In this document: in pieces, positions 1 to 41,565 of the stretch
Numbering within the stretch: the stretch's first letter is position 1
How the letters are laid out: each line of letters starts with the position of its first letter
Source: Ptychodera flava
Taxonomy: Eukaryota; Hemichordata; Enteropneusta; Ptychoderidae
DNA length: 64,000 nt
Assembly (NCBI RefSeq): GCF_041260155.1
Contig: NC_091948.1
Coordinates: 3,910,501 to 3,974,500 of the forward strand
Reading direction: 5' to 3'
Made by a program: the position numbers and the translations under genes
Notes under the pieces: model-generated
Seen by the model: only the letters and a program-made list of their open reading frames with translations
Told to the model about the DNA's origin: nothing
The model's database searches: none

Positions 1-112
1 CAGACGAAGGAAACGATATCTTTTGCGTCACCGACATGTAAAACCCGAGATTGATGACAGCCGACAGCGACAACAGCGCCATCACACAGAGAATAGGTCC
101 CCTTCGCACCAT
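1..112 (-). CDS. 5' end of an unidentified gene, probable type II membrane protein (partial)
   Basis: Reading the minus strand from the ATG at 112-110 gives 37 codons before the window edge. The peptide starts with a short basic stretch (MVRRG), followed by about 20 hydrophobic residues (PILCVMALLSLSAVINLGFY) and then a polar stem. This is the usual layout of a signal anchor in Golgi glycosyltransferases and sulfotransferases, but a cleaved signal peptide cannot be excluded. The catalytic part would lie to the left of the window, so the family cannot be named. The frame is open throughout. A short upstream ORF precedes it at 208-188. No homology is recognised from the 37 residues, so the call rests only on an open frame and the hydrophobic profile. 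Confidence 0.4.
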   Translation of the reverse strand, partial: MVRRGPILCVMALLSLSAVINLGFYMSVTQKISFPSS

Positions 113-187
113 TATAGCGGACTGGTGAGGTTTTTCGATGAATCTTTCGGTTCGGCGAGTCTTCGTCAACTTCCGCAGGATCACTTA

Positions 188-208
188 CTAATTCACCGGA
201 CGTCGCAT
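188..208 (-). promoter_or_regulatory. Upstream ORF of six codons ahead of the partial gene
   Basis: The ATG at 208-206 sits in a near-ideal initiation context (ACCACCATGC) and is followed by five sense codons and TAG. It would precede the main ATG at 112-110 if both are in one mRNA. A sequence resembling an acceptor (CTTTCAG) lies just upstream and a donor-like GTAAGT overlaps the stop, so this could instead be a small 5' exon. Regulation by upstream translation is an inference. Confidence 0.3.
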
Positions 209-1974
209 GGTGGTACCTGAAAGATGAAAATAACTGTGACCTTTGAGATCCTTGAGGGTATCGCAAACTGAAATGATGATCCGTGCACTCTGAAATTTGC
301 AACCAGAGCAAAATAAACTTGATATAAATTAAACATTTTGGCTGGCTGATTAGGATGATAAATTTGTGGTCTCTTACATTGCCCAGTTTCTGTAACCTTT
401 GATGTTCGTGATCATGGGCAATATATATCTGCTTTATCTTGGGTGAAAATTTGTGCTGCATTTGCAGTGAAACATTGTATTTTGTTCCGTCGTGTAGCAG
501 TGACGATGCCGTGTAACATGTCTTATTAACATTTCTGATGGTAAAGCCAAATTCATAACTGCGAAAAATTATAATTTTAATACACATTATGTCAATGCAA
601 TCATTTATTCACTTAATTTTCGGTCAATAAATCTAGCTCAATATTACGCGCCAGTTGAAATAACAAATAAGTGTCGTGTCCGCCACCTTTTACACGTCAC
701 AATAGACACACTCGGTTTGGACCGCTAAGTCGACAACATGTGTGCACGTCCAGGCGATTGAAATTTGACAGAAACGCTGGTGCTCTTACAAAAACAGACA
801 AATTATGAAAATGGATAAATAGAATGTGGATAAATAGAATGCGACTGAGTACCACACGAACACCTGACTAGCGGAAAAAATAAACCGATTCCAAGTAACA
901 TCATATTTTTGTCATGTTAAAGTGTATTTTATTCTTAATGGCTCTAAGTTAAGTTGCGATGGTGCTATTTCGGATGTTCGAGATCAGGTCATGAATTAAA
1001 GGATAACGTTTTAGATAGAATCCTAGAACAAATACATTGCACTGTAGGCTAGTTAAACAGCGACGGCGTGTTTCTCCACCCATTGGACCGGGAAGAGCAC
1101 AAATATGATTTTACCCACACAGCAAATGTAATATTCGATCCGAACGCAACTACGGAATCAGTGAATTTAATGATTTATCAGTTGGTTCAGAAATTTACAA
1201 TCCGCGAAACTATAATTATAACATACCTCTTTTCATTCGTTGGAACAGTATTCGGATGTCTAGTCTGGATGATGACCGTCAACACACCCTAGCAGTGATA
1301 AAACTATTGAAGACGAACCCTGGCCGTTCCACACCTACCCGTTGGAGAAGCAGCAAATATGTGTACTGTTCCCGGCAACCGTAGTGGTGGGCGTTTGAAC
1401 TCACGGGCGAAAAGAAAGCATTCGTTTTGTAACATGTTGCCCATAACAGCTGTTGGTTATTCTGTGGAATGGTTGTGTGGCATTAAAATCCGATTTAATC
1501 CTTCGTTCAACGTCCGCTGGGCTCGAACACTGTGATAATATTTTAAAGCCAAATCAAGTCGGATGTCATTTTTGGTCAACCTTGAATTGACAATTGTATG
1601 ATGTTTGAATTCCTCGGAATGGTAAGGTCTGAAGTGAGAGTGAACATGCTGAAAACGGGTAGAGTGGGCATAATTTTGCGACAATTCAGGCATATCTAAG
1701 TATAATCACTGACGTCACAGTTTTGCTTCAGATATATCATTTACTCTCTCACCCTCCCCCCCCCCCCACACCTCCCGGAACTATGATCTGGTTTGGCACT
1801 TTTGTGACTGAGACTGAGGAACGGCTGTTAAAATCTTGCACATTTTCCTAACTTCTGCGCCTAACTTTCTGCCTTCTGAAAAAAGTATCACCTACACTAT
1901 ATGCATAACCTGCACCATTATACATAAACAGATTGAATCGATTTAATATTTCACTGGACAGGTCTAGATTATAT
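209..1974. other. Non-coding stretch, nothing recognised
   Basis: The stretch is AT-rich, with only short open frames that show no recognisable protein. The longest, at 1068-1292 on the plus strand (74 codons), matches nothing I know and has no splice context. The region may include the promoter of the minus-strand gene at 1-112. Confidence 0.4.
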
Positions 1975-2077
1975 ATTATTGCCTGAATACATTTATGAGG
2001 TGACAATTCACCTGACGCCAGGAGGGCAAATTGTCTCCTGCTAAGAGGGCACATAACCCATGTATTCAGGCAATAAT
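1975..2077. repeat. Short element bounded by 18-bp inverted repeats
   Basis: ATTATTGCCTGAATACAT at 1975-1992 is the exact reverse complement of 2060-2077. The 103-bp unit has no coding capacity and looks like a very short MITE. No clear target duplication is visible. Confidence 0.55.
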
Positions 2078-3404
2078 GTTTTTATTACATGCCTCTTCAC
2101 ATTAACGGTATGTGATTGTATGTATTCAGTTACATGCAGGGCATTCTTAACCATTTTTACCATTATCGACCAGCGTTAAACAGATTTTAACGAAAGTCAA
2201 AATAGCAGTGCGCCAATGAATGTTTTACGTCTACCCTTGTCCTTGACGTCGAAAACGTCGAAGGGCTTCACCGGACCAGGTAACTATTGAAACCGGTCCG
2301 CACATCGTTTACACGGCCCGCTAACTCCCCGGATGTTCCTATTCAAACCAATGCACTTATTTGCACCAACATCGAGGCATGTAATAAAAATTAATTGGAT
2401 ATTTCACTCACAACCCTGCAAACGACGATGCAAATGTTCATGAAGGCTGCTGTGTTGAAAGCCTCGTACTGAATGGTTCAATTTTTTTAACATGTAGTAA
2501 AACACGGAACTGTAGTTGTCTCACTTACTTTATAAAAAGCACTGAAAATTATCAAAAGATAAAAATACTAATGGTATTAATCCATGATATATTGTGACGA
2601 AGTCCGTACAGCTATCACCACTGTCTGGAATTAATCAGGCTCAAAGTAGTATTGAAATATTCAAGTTACATGATTTAGTGATTTATTAAAATAATGGAAC
2701 GTTGATTTATGTGTACAATATAGTATTATTGCTGTATAGTCAACATTTTACATCGATGGCTTTCCTTCAATTTTAGTTATTTTGTAGATGCTACATCAAA
2801 GTTTATTTATTTGATTATTAACATGGTAATGAACATTGGTGGCACAACTTGTGCACATAACGATTAACGTCCTAGGCTTTTGGTTCTCTCTCTCCCTGTC
2901 TCTCCCTTTCTCTCTCTCGTTTAGCCATCGCGTTTACCCAACAATCTACGCAACAGCCTGCCAGAGTATATTGCTTCAGTTTTGCGATCTCACCACTTAC
3001 GTGTCAGTCTGTTGAAGTTTATCCCTTCAAGTAGCTGTTTCGATATTTATGCCCACAGACTTGGAGAAAGTCTAGAGGGCGTCCTTTATACGGAAAAAAA
3101 GTCAGTCGTGCAGGGGCGCTCTTCATCCAGCTTGGGAAGGAAACGAATTGCGAAAGTCTGGTCTGGTCCACGGGTCTGGTCATGGTCCCCTCCGGGGTCC
3201 CCTGTCCCATGTCGGCATTGTCCATCACTTGGTACCGTGTCGGGGCCGGTAAGGCATGTATTCCGATGTTGAAAGGGTTTAAGAAAAATTGATGTCAGCA
3301 AGTACAATAATTTAAGATGCCGCTGTGTTGTTGACACCTTCAAAGCCCGGGCTTCAAAGATACCCCCGGCAAGCTTGTGTAGTGAGTGTTAGCCCGGGTG
3401 TAAG
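2078..3404. other. Non-coding stretch with a pyrimidine-rich tract
   Basis: A CT-rich simple repeat occupies 2885-2918. Overlapping open frames at 2982-3343 lie on both strands and are not protein-like. Nothing else is recognised. Confidence 0.4.
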
Positions 3405-3581
3405 CACAGTCACTCGTGATCTATTCCGGGGATCTATTCAGCTCTGGGACTATTCGCCCCATAGACGTGTGTACATTTGCGAGACATTGCGTTTGTACAT
3501 TTGTGTTGGGTTTTTCTCGAAAATGTACACACGTCTGTGGGGCGAATAGTCCCAGAGCTGAATAGATCACGAGTGACTGTG
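3405..3581. repeat. Imperfect long inverted repeat (hairpin)
   Basis: The left arm 3405-3478 and the right arm 3520-3581 are reverse complements over about 60 bp, separated by a loop of about 41 bp. The left arm carries an extra block of roughly 14 bp in which GATCTATTC is duplicated. No protein is encoded, and a foldback element is the likely origin. Confidence 0.7.
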
Positions 3582-3592
3582 GTGAAAGGAGC

Positions 3593-4066
3593 TTAAAGGC
3601 TCAGTAGCTGTGCTTTTAGCATTATATTTGTGGTTTTACTTCCAAACTAACACAAGTTCGTGGGAATGTACTCATTGAAGGATGTTTATACAAGTATAAG
3701 AAACTGTCCACTGGGACTGCATGTGTAATTTTGAGCACGATAAATAATAAATGTTTGCCCATGAGAAAAATAGCGCCCTCATGCAAATAAAGCAAAAACA
3801 CTGTACGTCGTGCATATATGCATTGGAATCTTCACAGAAACAACAGAGTAGTACTGGGACGTCATATGCTTTCTTTTCTCTGTAATATTACCATTTTTTA
3901 AAATGGCGGGAAATCAAAATAATGCTTAAAATTTAAATTTACTTGTTCAATTTTCAGCTGTAAAAGATTGTATCTTTTAAGTTTGTAGAATTACAGAAAA
4001 CCAGAGAAAATAGAAAGCTTTTTTCAGGTAAACATATTTCACGAGTTACAGCTATAGGGGCTTTAA
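3593..4066. mobile_element. TTAA-flanked MITE candidate (Kolobok/T2-like ends)
   Basis: The left end TTAAAGGCTCAGTAGCTGT and the reverse complement of the right end (TTAAAGCCCCTATAGCTGT) agree at most positions. Both ends carry TTAA followed by AG, as in T2/Kolobok MITEs. The 474-bp body is AT-rich and non-coding. Assignment to a superfamily is inferred from the ends only. Confidence 0.45.
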
Positions 4067-5515
4067 AACCACAACTGAAACGTAAATCATATACGTCGAC
4101 CAAGTATTGTAAGGATAGTGAGTGAAGTTGCTTTTATGGGCGAATTTTTCAGTCTGTCGAAACTTGACAGTAGAGGATGCACCTTGAACTCATTGAGGTT
4201 AAATTGTACTATTGACATTTTAATTTCCCAGTCTATTTGTCAGAACATTCCTTTTTACATTGGTCTACTTCACTTACAGTACTAATAGAAATGAAGACGG
4301 CACCTAATGTTGATGGAACACATCTATCAAAGTGTTATTTGTGAACAAATTTAACTCTCCCTTTTAAAGACCCAATCAAAAATTGATTTTCGCATTCTGC
4401 CTTTCATACCAACCCTTGACGTTGATGGTAAACTTACCAACTGTCAGATCTATTCATGAATAAAAAGAAATTGAAGTTGATATACTATCATTTGGCAATT
4501 TTCAAAAGACAATCCAAGTAGACTCAAATTTCTTCAGGAGCACACAAACCCCATCAATGCACCCTTGCATTTTAGTCACCTTCTGCAGTTTTCATCCACA
4601 TCTTTGCATTTTTGTAAACCCCATTAACATACTACATGAACTCGCAAGTGGCATTTTAAAGCACAGCGACTAAAAAGGCCAAAAGCAGTCAGCCTGGAAT
4701 TTCATGCGAATCTTCAACGACAAATTTGCCATAAAGTGAGAATCTTCACACTTTCTCCAGTTTTGAGCAAACTGTATGTCTCATTTACTATCATTATGCA
4801 CTCACAAATCCTGTCTTGTTTCTTCACTCAAACGCCTAAATGTTCAGTGCTACCCTTTCAGAATGATGAAAGTGTTATGAAATAAAAGAATGTCCAACAC
4901 TCAATACATATTAAAGAAAAAAAAACTGCAGCACACCAGTGAGATCATGGATAGTGTTTATTTTTAACTTAGAATATGCTTCTCTGGCACTTTTTCCATT
5001 TTTTTTTAAATCTTTCAGATGTACATAGATTTTTTGCTCTTTCCAGTCTTGACTTCCTTTCCAATATAATTGGAGCAGTTCACGCCACAACAAACAGATG
5101 CCGACAGCCATCTCTCTTCCACTTTACAGCATGGACATGATTCACACACTTGTGAAATCGAAAAAAGATTTCTACATTAGAAAGTAAATGAGTCTGCGAG
5201 CAAGGAAGCTGATTGGATTCCGTTTCTTGCTACATGTGCAGTAAATTTCGAAGCACTGCGAACTACTCAGTGCAGTGTAATGCATTGCTGGATCTTGCAA
5301 GTTCAAAAATATGTAGTTCATAGATTCCCCCTGAACAGGTTTTTTCATGTTGTGCATATATAAAAAACCCTCAAAGCATATTATTTGATACATTTGTCTA
5401 GTAAAATTGGATAAATGGGGGAATTTTCTATAACACATGGTTTTCAATTTGTTTCAGTTTATCAGTCTAATTTCACTTAATGTCCATATATTCAGCTGTG
5501 TGGGGATTCTTGTTT
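4067..5515 (-). other. Non-coding: EF2 3' UTR and downstream flank
   Basis: The EF2 stop lies at 5518-5516. On the minus strand an AATAAA hexamer is found at 4962-4957, which would give a 3' UTR of about 550 bases. Nothing else is recognised down to 4067. Confidence 0.45.
4957..4962 (-). terminator. Candidate poly(A) signal of EF2
   Basis: The minus strand reads AATAAA, about 555 bases past the EF2 stop codon. It is the first canonical hexamer I noticed downstream. No transcript evidence is available. Confidence 0.4.
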
Positions 5516-16064
<10,549 letters not shown>

Positions 16065-16160
16065 CTTGAGTTTTTCGTGTTCAACTCTTCCTGACTTCAC
16101 AGAAAATTGCCACTATGGCGGACTCGATGGTCGAAAGGAATGAAGAATAGGTCACGTGGA
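16065..16160 (-). promoter_or_regulatory. EF2 5' UTR and core promoter region
   Basis: Upstream of the ATG the minus strand contains a pyrimidine run (ATTCCTTTCG, near 16143-16132). It could be the start of a terminal oligopyrimidine tract, as in other translation-factor mRNAs. A CCGCCAT motif (YY1-like) and a palindromic E-box CACGTG at 16153-16158 also lie here. No TATA box is evident. Motif roles are inferred. Confidence 0.4.
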
Positions 16161-16736
16161 CCTATCATACCCCCAGCACAGAATAATTGCGCAATCTTCA
16201 GTTTCGCATGCTGCAGTATCAAGACTGCCGATGAGGGCGCGCACAACAAATTCCCAGCAGCAACAGCATTTAGGAAGAGGCCAATTGATTTCCTAGGAGG
16301 AGGGAGCTTGTTCTAACTGTACAGATTTATTGAAATGCCCAGTGTTCAGTTTATGAACAGAACAAGTTATACAGTAGAGTCAAAGCATTTTTTTTCAACA
16401 AAACACAAAAACATTCAAATACTGTCTTTGTAAAATACAGTGTTCATAACGCCAACATGTACAGTATAACAACAAACTGTAGTAACAGTGAACAAACATC
16501 TTTAAAAAATCAGCAAATGTTACAGTTACTTGCCTTTACCATTTCATTATTAAATCATGTGAAAATATGTATATCTGTGTACATGCATATCACTGACTTT
16601 GTTTCAAAGTGTCACATCCTAAAGAGATACATTTTATTAAGTCAGTGTGCTTGCAAAAATCCATACCAAAACAGATCCTGGCACTTCTTGATTATTGAAA
16701 ACTTCCTAAAATAGCTTATGTAGTTCTTTTGAAGTT
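16161..16736. other. Intergenic stretch upstream of EF2
   Basis: Non-coding and AT-rich. It lies between the EF2 promoter and the 3' end of the LINE. Nothing else is recognised. Confidence 0.4.
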
Positions 16737-19593
16737 GATTTGATTTGATTTGAATTTATTAGGCAAATATTCAGAAAAACGATAAAATACAAAATGTTAA
16801 AGTAAATACACAGAAATACAAATAAAATTACACCAAACACAATTACAATGTTACAATTAAAGGAAACGCCACTGAATATTACTTGCCGAGGATTGCACAA
16901 AAAGTTAAAAACTTATTTCCATTGTGGTCCTCACAAGAAAACACAAAAATCACATGAAGACAATGTCACTCCGCATATCAAATAAATAACAAAATGGAAC
17001 CACCAAACCAACAATCTGTACACGCCGAATGGAGCAGGGCGCTGGTACCCTAGCCATCCAATTTTGTGTACAGATAGTATTTGACCTTCTTTTTAAAAAC
17101 TTGAGAACAATGGCTAGAGTTGTGAATACTCAAAGGAATGTTATTCCATAACTTAGCTCCTGTAATCTGAAACGAGTGTTGACCATGAGAACCAAAGGCT
17201 GGTGAACGAACGGAATATGAGCTTGATCTGGTATTATACGTATGGCAGTTCATTGTCAAATTGAAATGTTCAGAGAGATAACGGGGTGCAGTATTATTGA
17301 TCGCTTTATAAACGTGATTTACTTTTAGTTTTAGCAGCTGTACTCTTTGTTCAACGGGCAGCCAGCCAATCATTTTAAAATGCTGGGTCGAAACATGTGT
17401 TCGCGGAGGTAAATCTAGAACGAATCTGACCAATTTGTTTTGCGAATATTGTAAACTCGATTTCGTACGCTTAGTTAAACTGGCAAACCAAAATGAACAT
17501 GCATAGTCGTAATGGCATTGAATAAGAGAGGAAACTAATAATTTTCTGATGTCTGAGTCTAAATATTGAGATTTCCGATAGAGAAATTTGAGTCTGGCGT
17601 TTACCTTGCTCAAAACAACGCTTGCCATAGACTCGCCATCAAGCGATTGATCAATTTCCGCTCCAAGGTATTTCACTGATGTTTTCTGTGAAATTTCTGT
17701 ACTATTACATACAACTGACAATTTTGAGTTAATTTTCAGTTTGCGTTTAGAAGCAAATAAGATTGACTCTGTCTTTCAAGTGCAGAGACAATTTGTTGTC
17801 GATAAGCCATTCATTAATACTCGAGAGTTCATGACTCAACTGCTGCTCTACCTCTGTAGTATTCTTACCAGAAACTAACAAAGCTGAATCATCTGCATAT
17901 AAAAACAATTTACACGTCACAGCACATTCCATGTCATTTACATAAATCAAGAATAGCAAGGGCCCTAAAATGGATCCTTGGGGAACACCGCTAGTTATAG
18001 TTTGAACATCAGAAAAAACACCAGATACATCGACAAGTTGCTTTCTGTTTGAGAGATACGACGAAAACCAGTTAACGGCAGAATCTGACAAACCGATGGC
18101 TTTTAGTTTACCAAGTAAGATCGTATGGTCGACTGTATCGAACGCTTTCTGTAAATCTAACATGACCATCCCAACATAATTGCCCTTATCCATTTCCATG
18201 CGAATGTAATCTGTTAAGACCAGAAGACATGTGTCTGTTGAATAAGATGTTCGGAAACCGGATTGAAACTTATACAAAAGAATTGAATCTTCAATGTACT
18301 TAGACAGTTGATCATGAACTACTTTTTCAATAACCTTTGAAATTACACTCAATATTGACACTGGTCGATAATTGCTGATATCTGTTTTACAATTCTTCTT
18401 GTGTAATGGGACTACTCTTGCTTTCTTCCAATCATTTGGAAATTTCCCAAATTTAAGAGACAGATTAATAATATGTGAGAGTGGACAAGCAATTACATCA
18501 GCCGCATCTTTCACAAACTTGGCTGGAATACCATCCAAACCAGTAGCCTTGATGAATTGATGTTTTAAGAACTTTGCAAAGGTAGTCCTCACCAACAACA
18601 GAGAACTGAAAAGAATCAGTCAGAACACCCTTGTTGGAATAAAATAAGTTAATGCTAGCTATGTTAAAACGACCCATGCCAATAGGGAGTTTCTCTACAA
18701 GACTTGAAGCAATTGTCGTGAAAAAATTGTTGAATTTACTAGCTACTCTTGATTTATCGAAAATGATGGAAATGCCATCACGAAGTCCAATGGAATTGGT
18801 AGCCGCTTTTGACTTAGTTGATGAGCCCAAGTCTTTTAGTGTTTTCCAAAGTTTCCTAGGGCAATTTTTTTCCTGGAGGAGCTTCGAGCTAAAATACGAA
18901 TGTTTTGCCTTTTGTATCAAATGACGAGTTGAATTTCTAGCTTTTTTGAAATCGGTATAAACGCTCAAATCGTTGGACTTTTTAAACTTGGCAAACAACT
19001 TATCTCTTTTCCTGATACTATTTAAAATATCGGCATTCATCCATGGCTGAGAATTTTGCTTCAGACGAACTTCTTTCAAAGGAGCTACCAAGTCCAATAC
19101 CCCTAAAAAGATCCTTAAAATTATTCCAGGCAGAATCAACATTGTCACAGTCGACAACTTTAGACCAATCAACGCCCCGCAATTTAGTTTGAAAATCGTG
19201 CTTTGTATAACTCTTTATGGATCGTAATTTGACTGTATTGTGACAAAATGATTTAAAGCGTGTTATTTTTCTCGTACAGTAGATAAGGCAATGATCACTG
19301 ATACCAATATTGATCACCCCAGACTGGCTGATTTTGTCAGGGTCTGATGATAAAATAAGATCAATTATTGATTTACTATTCACAGTAACCCTTGTATAGT
19401 CCTTAATTAACTGAAAAACGTTTAACATACCACAAAAATCTTTGAAAGCTCTGAGTAGACCAGTTGAGTTACCAGCATTAGCAACATTGGTGTTGAAATC
19501 CCCTATAATGATTAATTCTGGATTCACACTGACATTATGACAACATTGCTGTAGTAAATCATAAAAATCCAATTGCTTAGGTGGACGATAACA
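16737..19593 (-). mobile_element. 5'-truncated, frameshifted CR1/L2-type (Jockey superfamily) LINE
   Basis: On the minus strand, four overlapping frames together encode the C-terminal half of an apurinic-like endonuclease (IIGDFN near 19510, then SDH near 19285), a linker, and a reverse transcriptase. The RT shows NYRPVSILSVISKV, SGVPQGSILGPLLF and FLYADD in 18598-17747. A C-terminal region follows in 17721-17050. Frame breaks fall near 19150-19050, 18590-18500 and 17745-17720. The 5' end stops inside the endonuclease near 19593 (YRPPK remains), a typical LINE truncation. The 3' end finishes in repeated CAAAT units at 16752-16737, as in many L2/CR1 relatives. There is no intact ORF, so the copy is dead. 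It lies between EF2 and LRRC28 and is transcribed in the same direction as EF2. Confidence 0.9.
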
Positions 19594-21480
19594 AGTTCAC
19601 TTTGCTGGTTCTTACTGGTGTTCACGTTCAGATACTTCAACTTGTAAGTTGTGACAAAATTAGCTGTGTTGATTTTTTAGGATACCTCAGCTATTCAGAA
19701 TATCAAAAAAAATATCTGAAGAAAATGCTTTTCTGATTGCTTTAAGGTTATACTTTGGTTTTCAGATACCAAGCATTCCAAGAAATTTGTTGTTTTATAA
19801 AACATTTCTCAAAATTGTTAAACAGAAGTTTTAAAAGGGACAAATCACCCTTACTATTGCCTTTAGAAAGTTTGTAGTGATGCATTTGTAAACAACTTGT
19901 AATAAACAGAATACACGCACACGTCCATAAATATTCAGGTTTCTGCTTGTATATTTCCACTAACCCATTCATGCCATATGTATTATGAAGCAGATTAACT
20001 ATCAACCAATGGATGAAAGCTTGGCCATAAATAAACGCCACAGGCAGGAGCTCCCGATTCGACTGAAGGCACATTCTAATGTCTCAGGGTACATGGCAAC
20101 AATTTTCTTCAGCCTTCCTTGAAGCAATTTTTCCCATGCCCACTTGGCAGAAAATTCTTTTCCTATTAAAATGGCCAGCGATTTTTTTCCTCGAAAATCT
20201 TCCAGCCCCCTCCCAGAAGTCAAATGTTCCGCCCCTTACGAATTGAGCCGCAATCTGCAGCCTTACGCACGGAACCTCACTCGTTATGGCCATTCTTATC
20301 CTTCCACAGTGGATATGCTCTCAACGGTGTAGGGTCCAAGGCCAAGCCAAGTGTTGCGTCTGAAACTGTGAGGAGCGAGCAATATCAGTTTATCAATCAA
20401 TGTTATTGATTCAACCGCGCATCTACGGCGCATCTTAAAACGTCAAGATTTTTTAAGCGTCTGCGCTTTAAAATGTGAAATGTGTGCTCTGTCGTTTCGA
20501 ATTCGTGAGTGATCTTTCACGAATAAGCAAGATATAACCAATATGTTATTTTTTTTCAAAAACTAAGACCTTCAAATAACAGTTGTATCATAGACCAAAG
20601 AGAAACAATTTGCATATAGCGGCAGCCTGCCTATGTTCACATGCTTTAGCATATAACTGTTTATATTTACAGAGTTTATTTATAACGGTGCCTGTGACAA
20701 CAGATTCAGTTCTCCACTGTTGTACGCTAATCACTCTACAACATTACTATTAAAATGAACACATCCTTACTAGTATTGACCTTCACACGGTCACGAGTCA
20801 AGTCACGCAGAAACCATAGCCGTAGCCTGACGGGGGGCAGCTGTCCCCCACTCCTGGAATTTTAGGGAAATGCAAATGCTGATAAAATCGCTATTATTTC
20901 TGGGGCGATTCCCAGGACACATGATTTGAATTGATGGTTTACTATAAAACGTTAAGCGTCTCTGCACTTAGGGAGCGTTCAGTTATTACCGCCGGGGGTT
21001 GGCCGGCAAAATCGGGGGGGGGGGGTCATCCTAAATTTGAAAACTGCAAAGAGGAGTCGGGGGAGGGGGTCATGTTTCATGATTTTCCACGCCTGCGACA
21101 GCGGATATCATACAAGAGAAATTTTCGATATACTCTTACCAAGAGAAATTCACGTCTTGCACCAGTACAGTATGCCTGCAATCCCCAAAATAATCTATGC
21201 ATAATGTCCTCGAATGTACCAGAATTACTGCATGTTTTTTTGGAATATATCCCAGAATTACTGCATGTTTTTGAAACTTTCAGAAATATTGTCAGTCTTT
21301 GAAGTTCTGAATAATGATTTTAGGCTAAACTATAATTCCCACGTACACTTATAACCTAGTAGAGAGAGACACATTAAACAAATCCAGACAATCTCCAAAA
21401 CGGTAGCAAAATCAAATGGGATTTACAAGAAATCCAAGCCAAAAATGATAAAGATACTCCAAACTAAATAATATAAATAG
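19594..21480. other. Intergenic stretch between the LINE and a foldback element
   Basis: No gene is recognised. Small open frames at 20002-20409 exist on both strands without protein-like features. At 20967-21075 there is a G-rich segment starting TTAGGGAGCGTTCAG with runs of G. This resembles one end of a Harbinger-like MITE, but no matching right end is found. Confidence 0.35.
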
Positions 21481-21489
21481 GGATGTACC

Positions 21490-21590
21490 TTGCTGCGGAT
21501 CCGTAGCCCTACCACTCCCTTTGCTGGTTGTGTTAGGGGAGTGGCAACACAACCAGCAAAGGGAGTGGTGGGGCTACGGATCCGCAGCAA
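21490..21590. mobile_element. Foldback element with 45-bp arms and a 9-bp target duplication
   Basis: Arm 21490-21534 pairs with 21546-21590 at 44 of 45 positions around an 11-bp loop. GGATGTACC occurs directly before (21481-21489) and directly after (21591-21599), as expected for a target-site duplication. Nine-base duplications are typical of Mutator-like elements. No coding capacity is present. Confidence 0.75.
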
Positions 21591-21599
21591 GGATGTACC

Positions 21600-22043
21600 C
21601 TAAATTCGGTATTGAATTATTTACTATTTCTTCCACTATTAATTGCTATATACACTTCAAATATTAATCATAATTAAATTGACATTTTATATATAGATAA
21701 ATAATGTTTGAGCTCGGAGGTGGGATGCAATACCCTTCTCGAGTGAGGCAGCACTGTAGCAGAATCCTAACACACGGGTAATGGTGAGGGCGCACTGCAA
21801 AAGTCAGCCGGGGTCATTCACTAACGGCGCAGATATAGCACGCAGATATAGGTGTGATGATGCTGCGGATTGATCACGGTCACTAGCTGGGCCGTGCAAG
21901 GAAGCACCGATGTCAGCGTGAAAAATCAATGGCATGAGTGATAACTTTATGGCCCTTGTTATGAAGCATAGACTCTATTGATGAATTCAGAATCCTTTCA
22001 CGTTGTCTTACGAATGCACCCCTAGCTATCGAAGGTTTTCGCC
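21600..22043 (+). promoter_or_regulatory. Region upstream of LRRC28, probable promoter and 5' UTR
   Basis: The 444 bases before the inferred LRRC28 start codon contain no recognisable gene. A promoter here is inferred only from position. EF2 lies divergently about 6 kb away, with a LINE between them. Confidence 0.3.

Positions 22044-41565
<19,522 letters not shown>

Noticed and set aside
20967..21075. G-rich segment beginning TTAGGGAGCGTTCAG, like a complete Harbinger MITE
   Set aside because: No matching inverted right end was found within several hundred bases, so only a possible fragment is noted.
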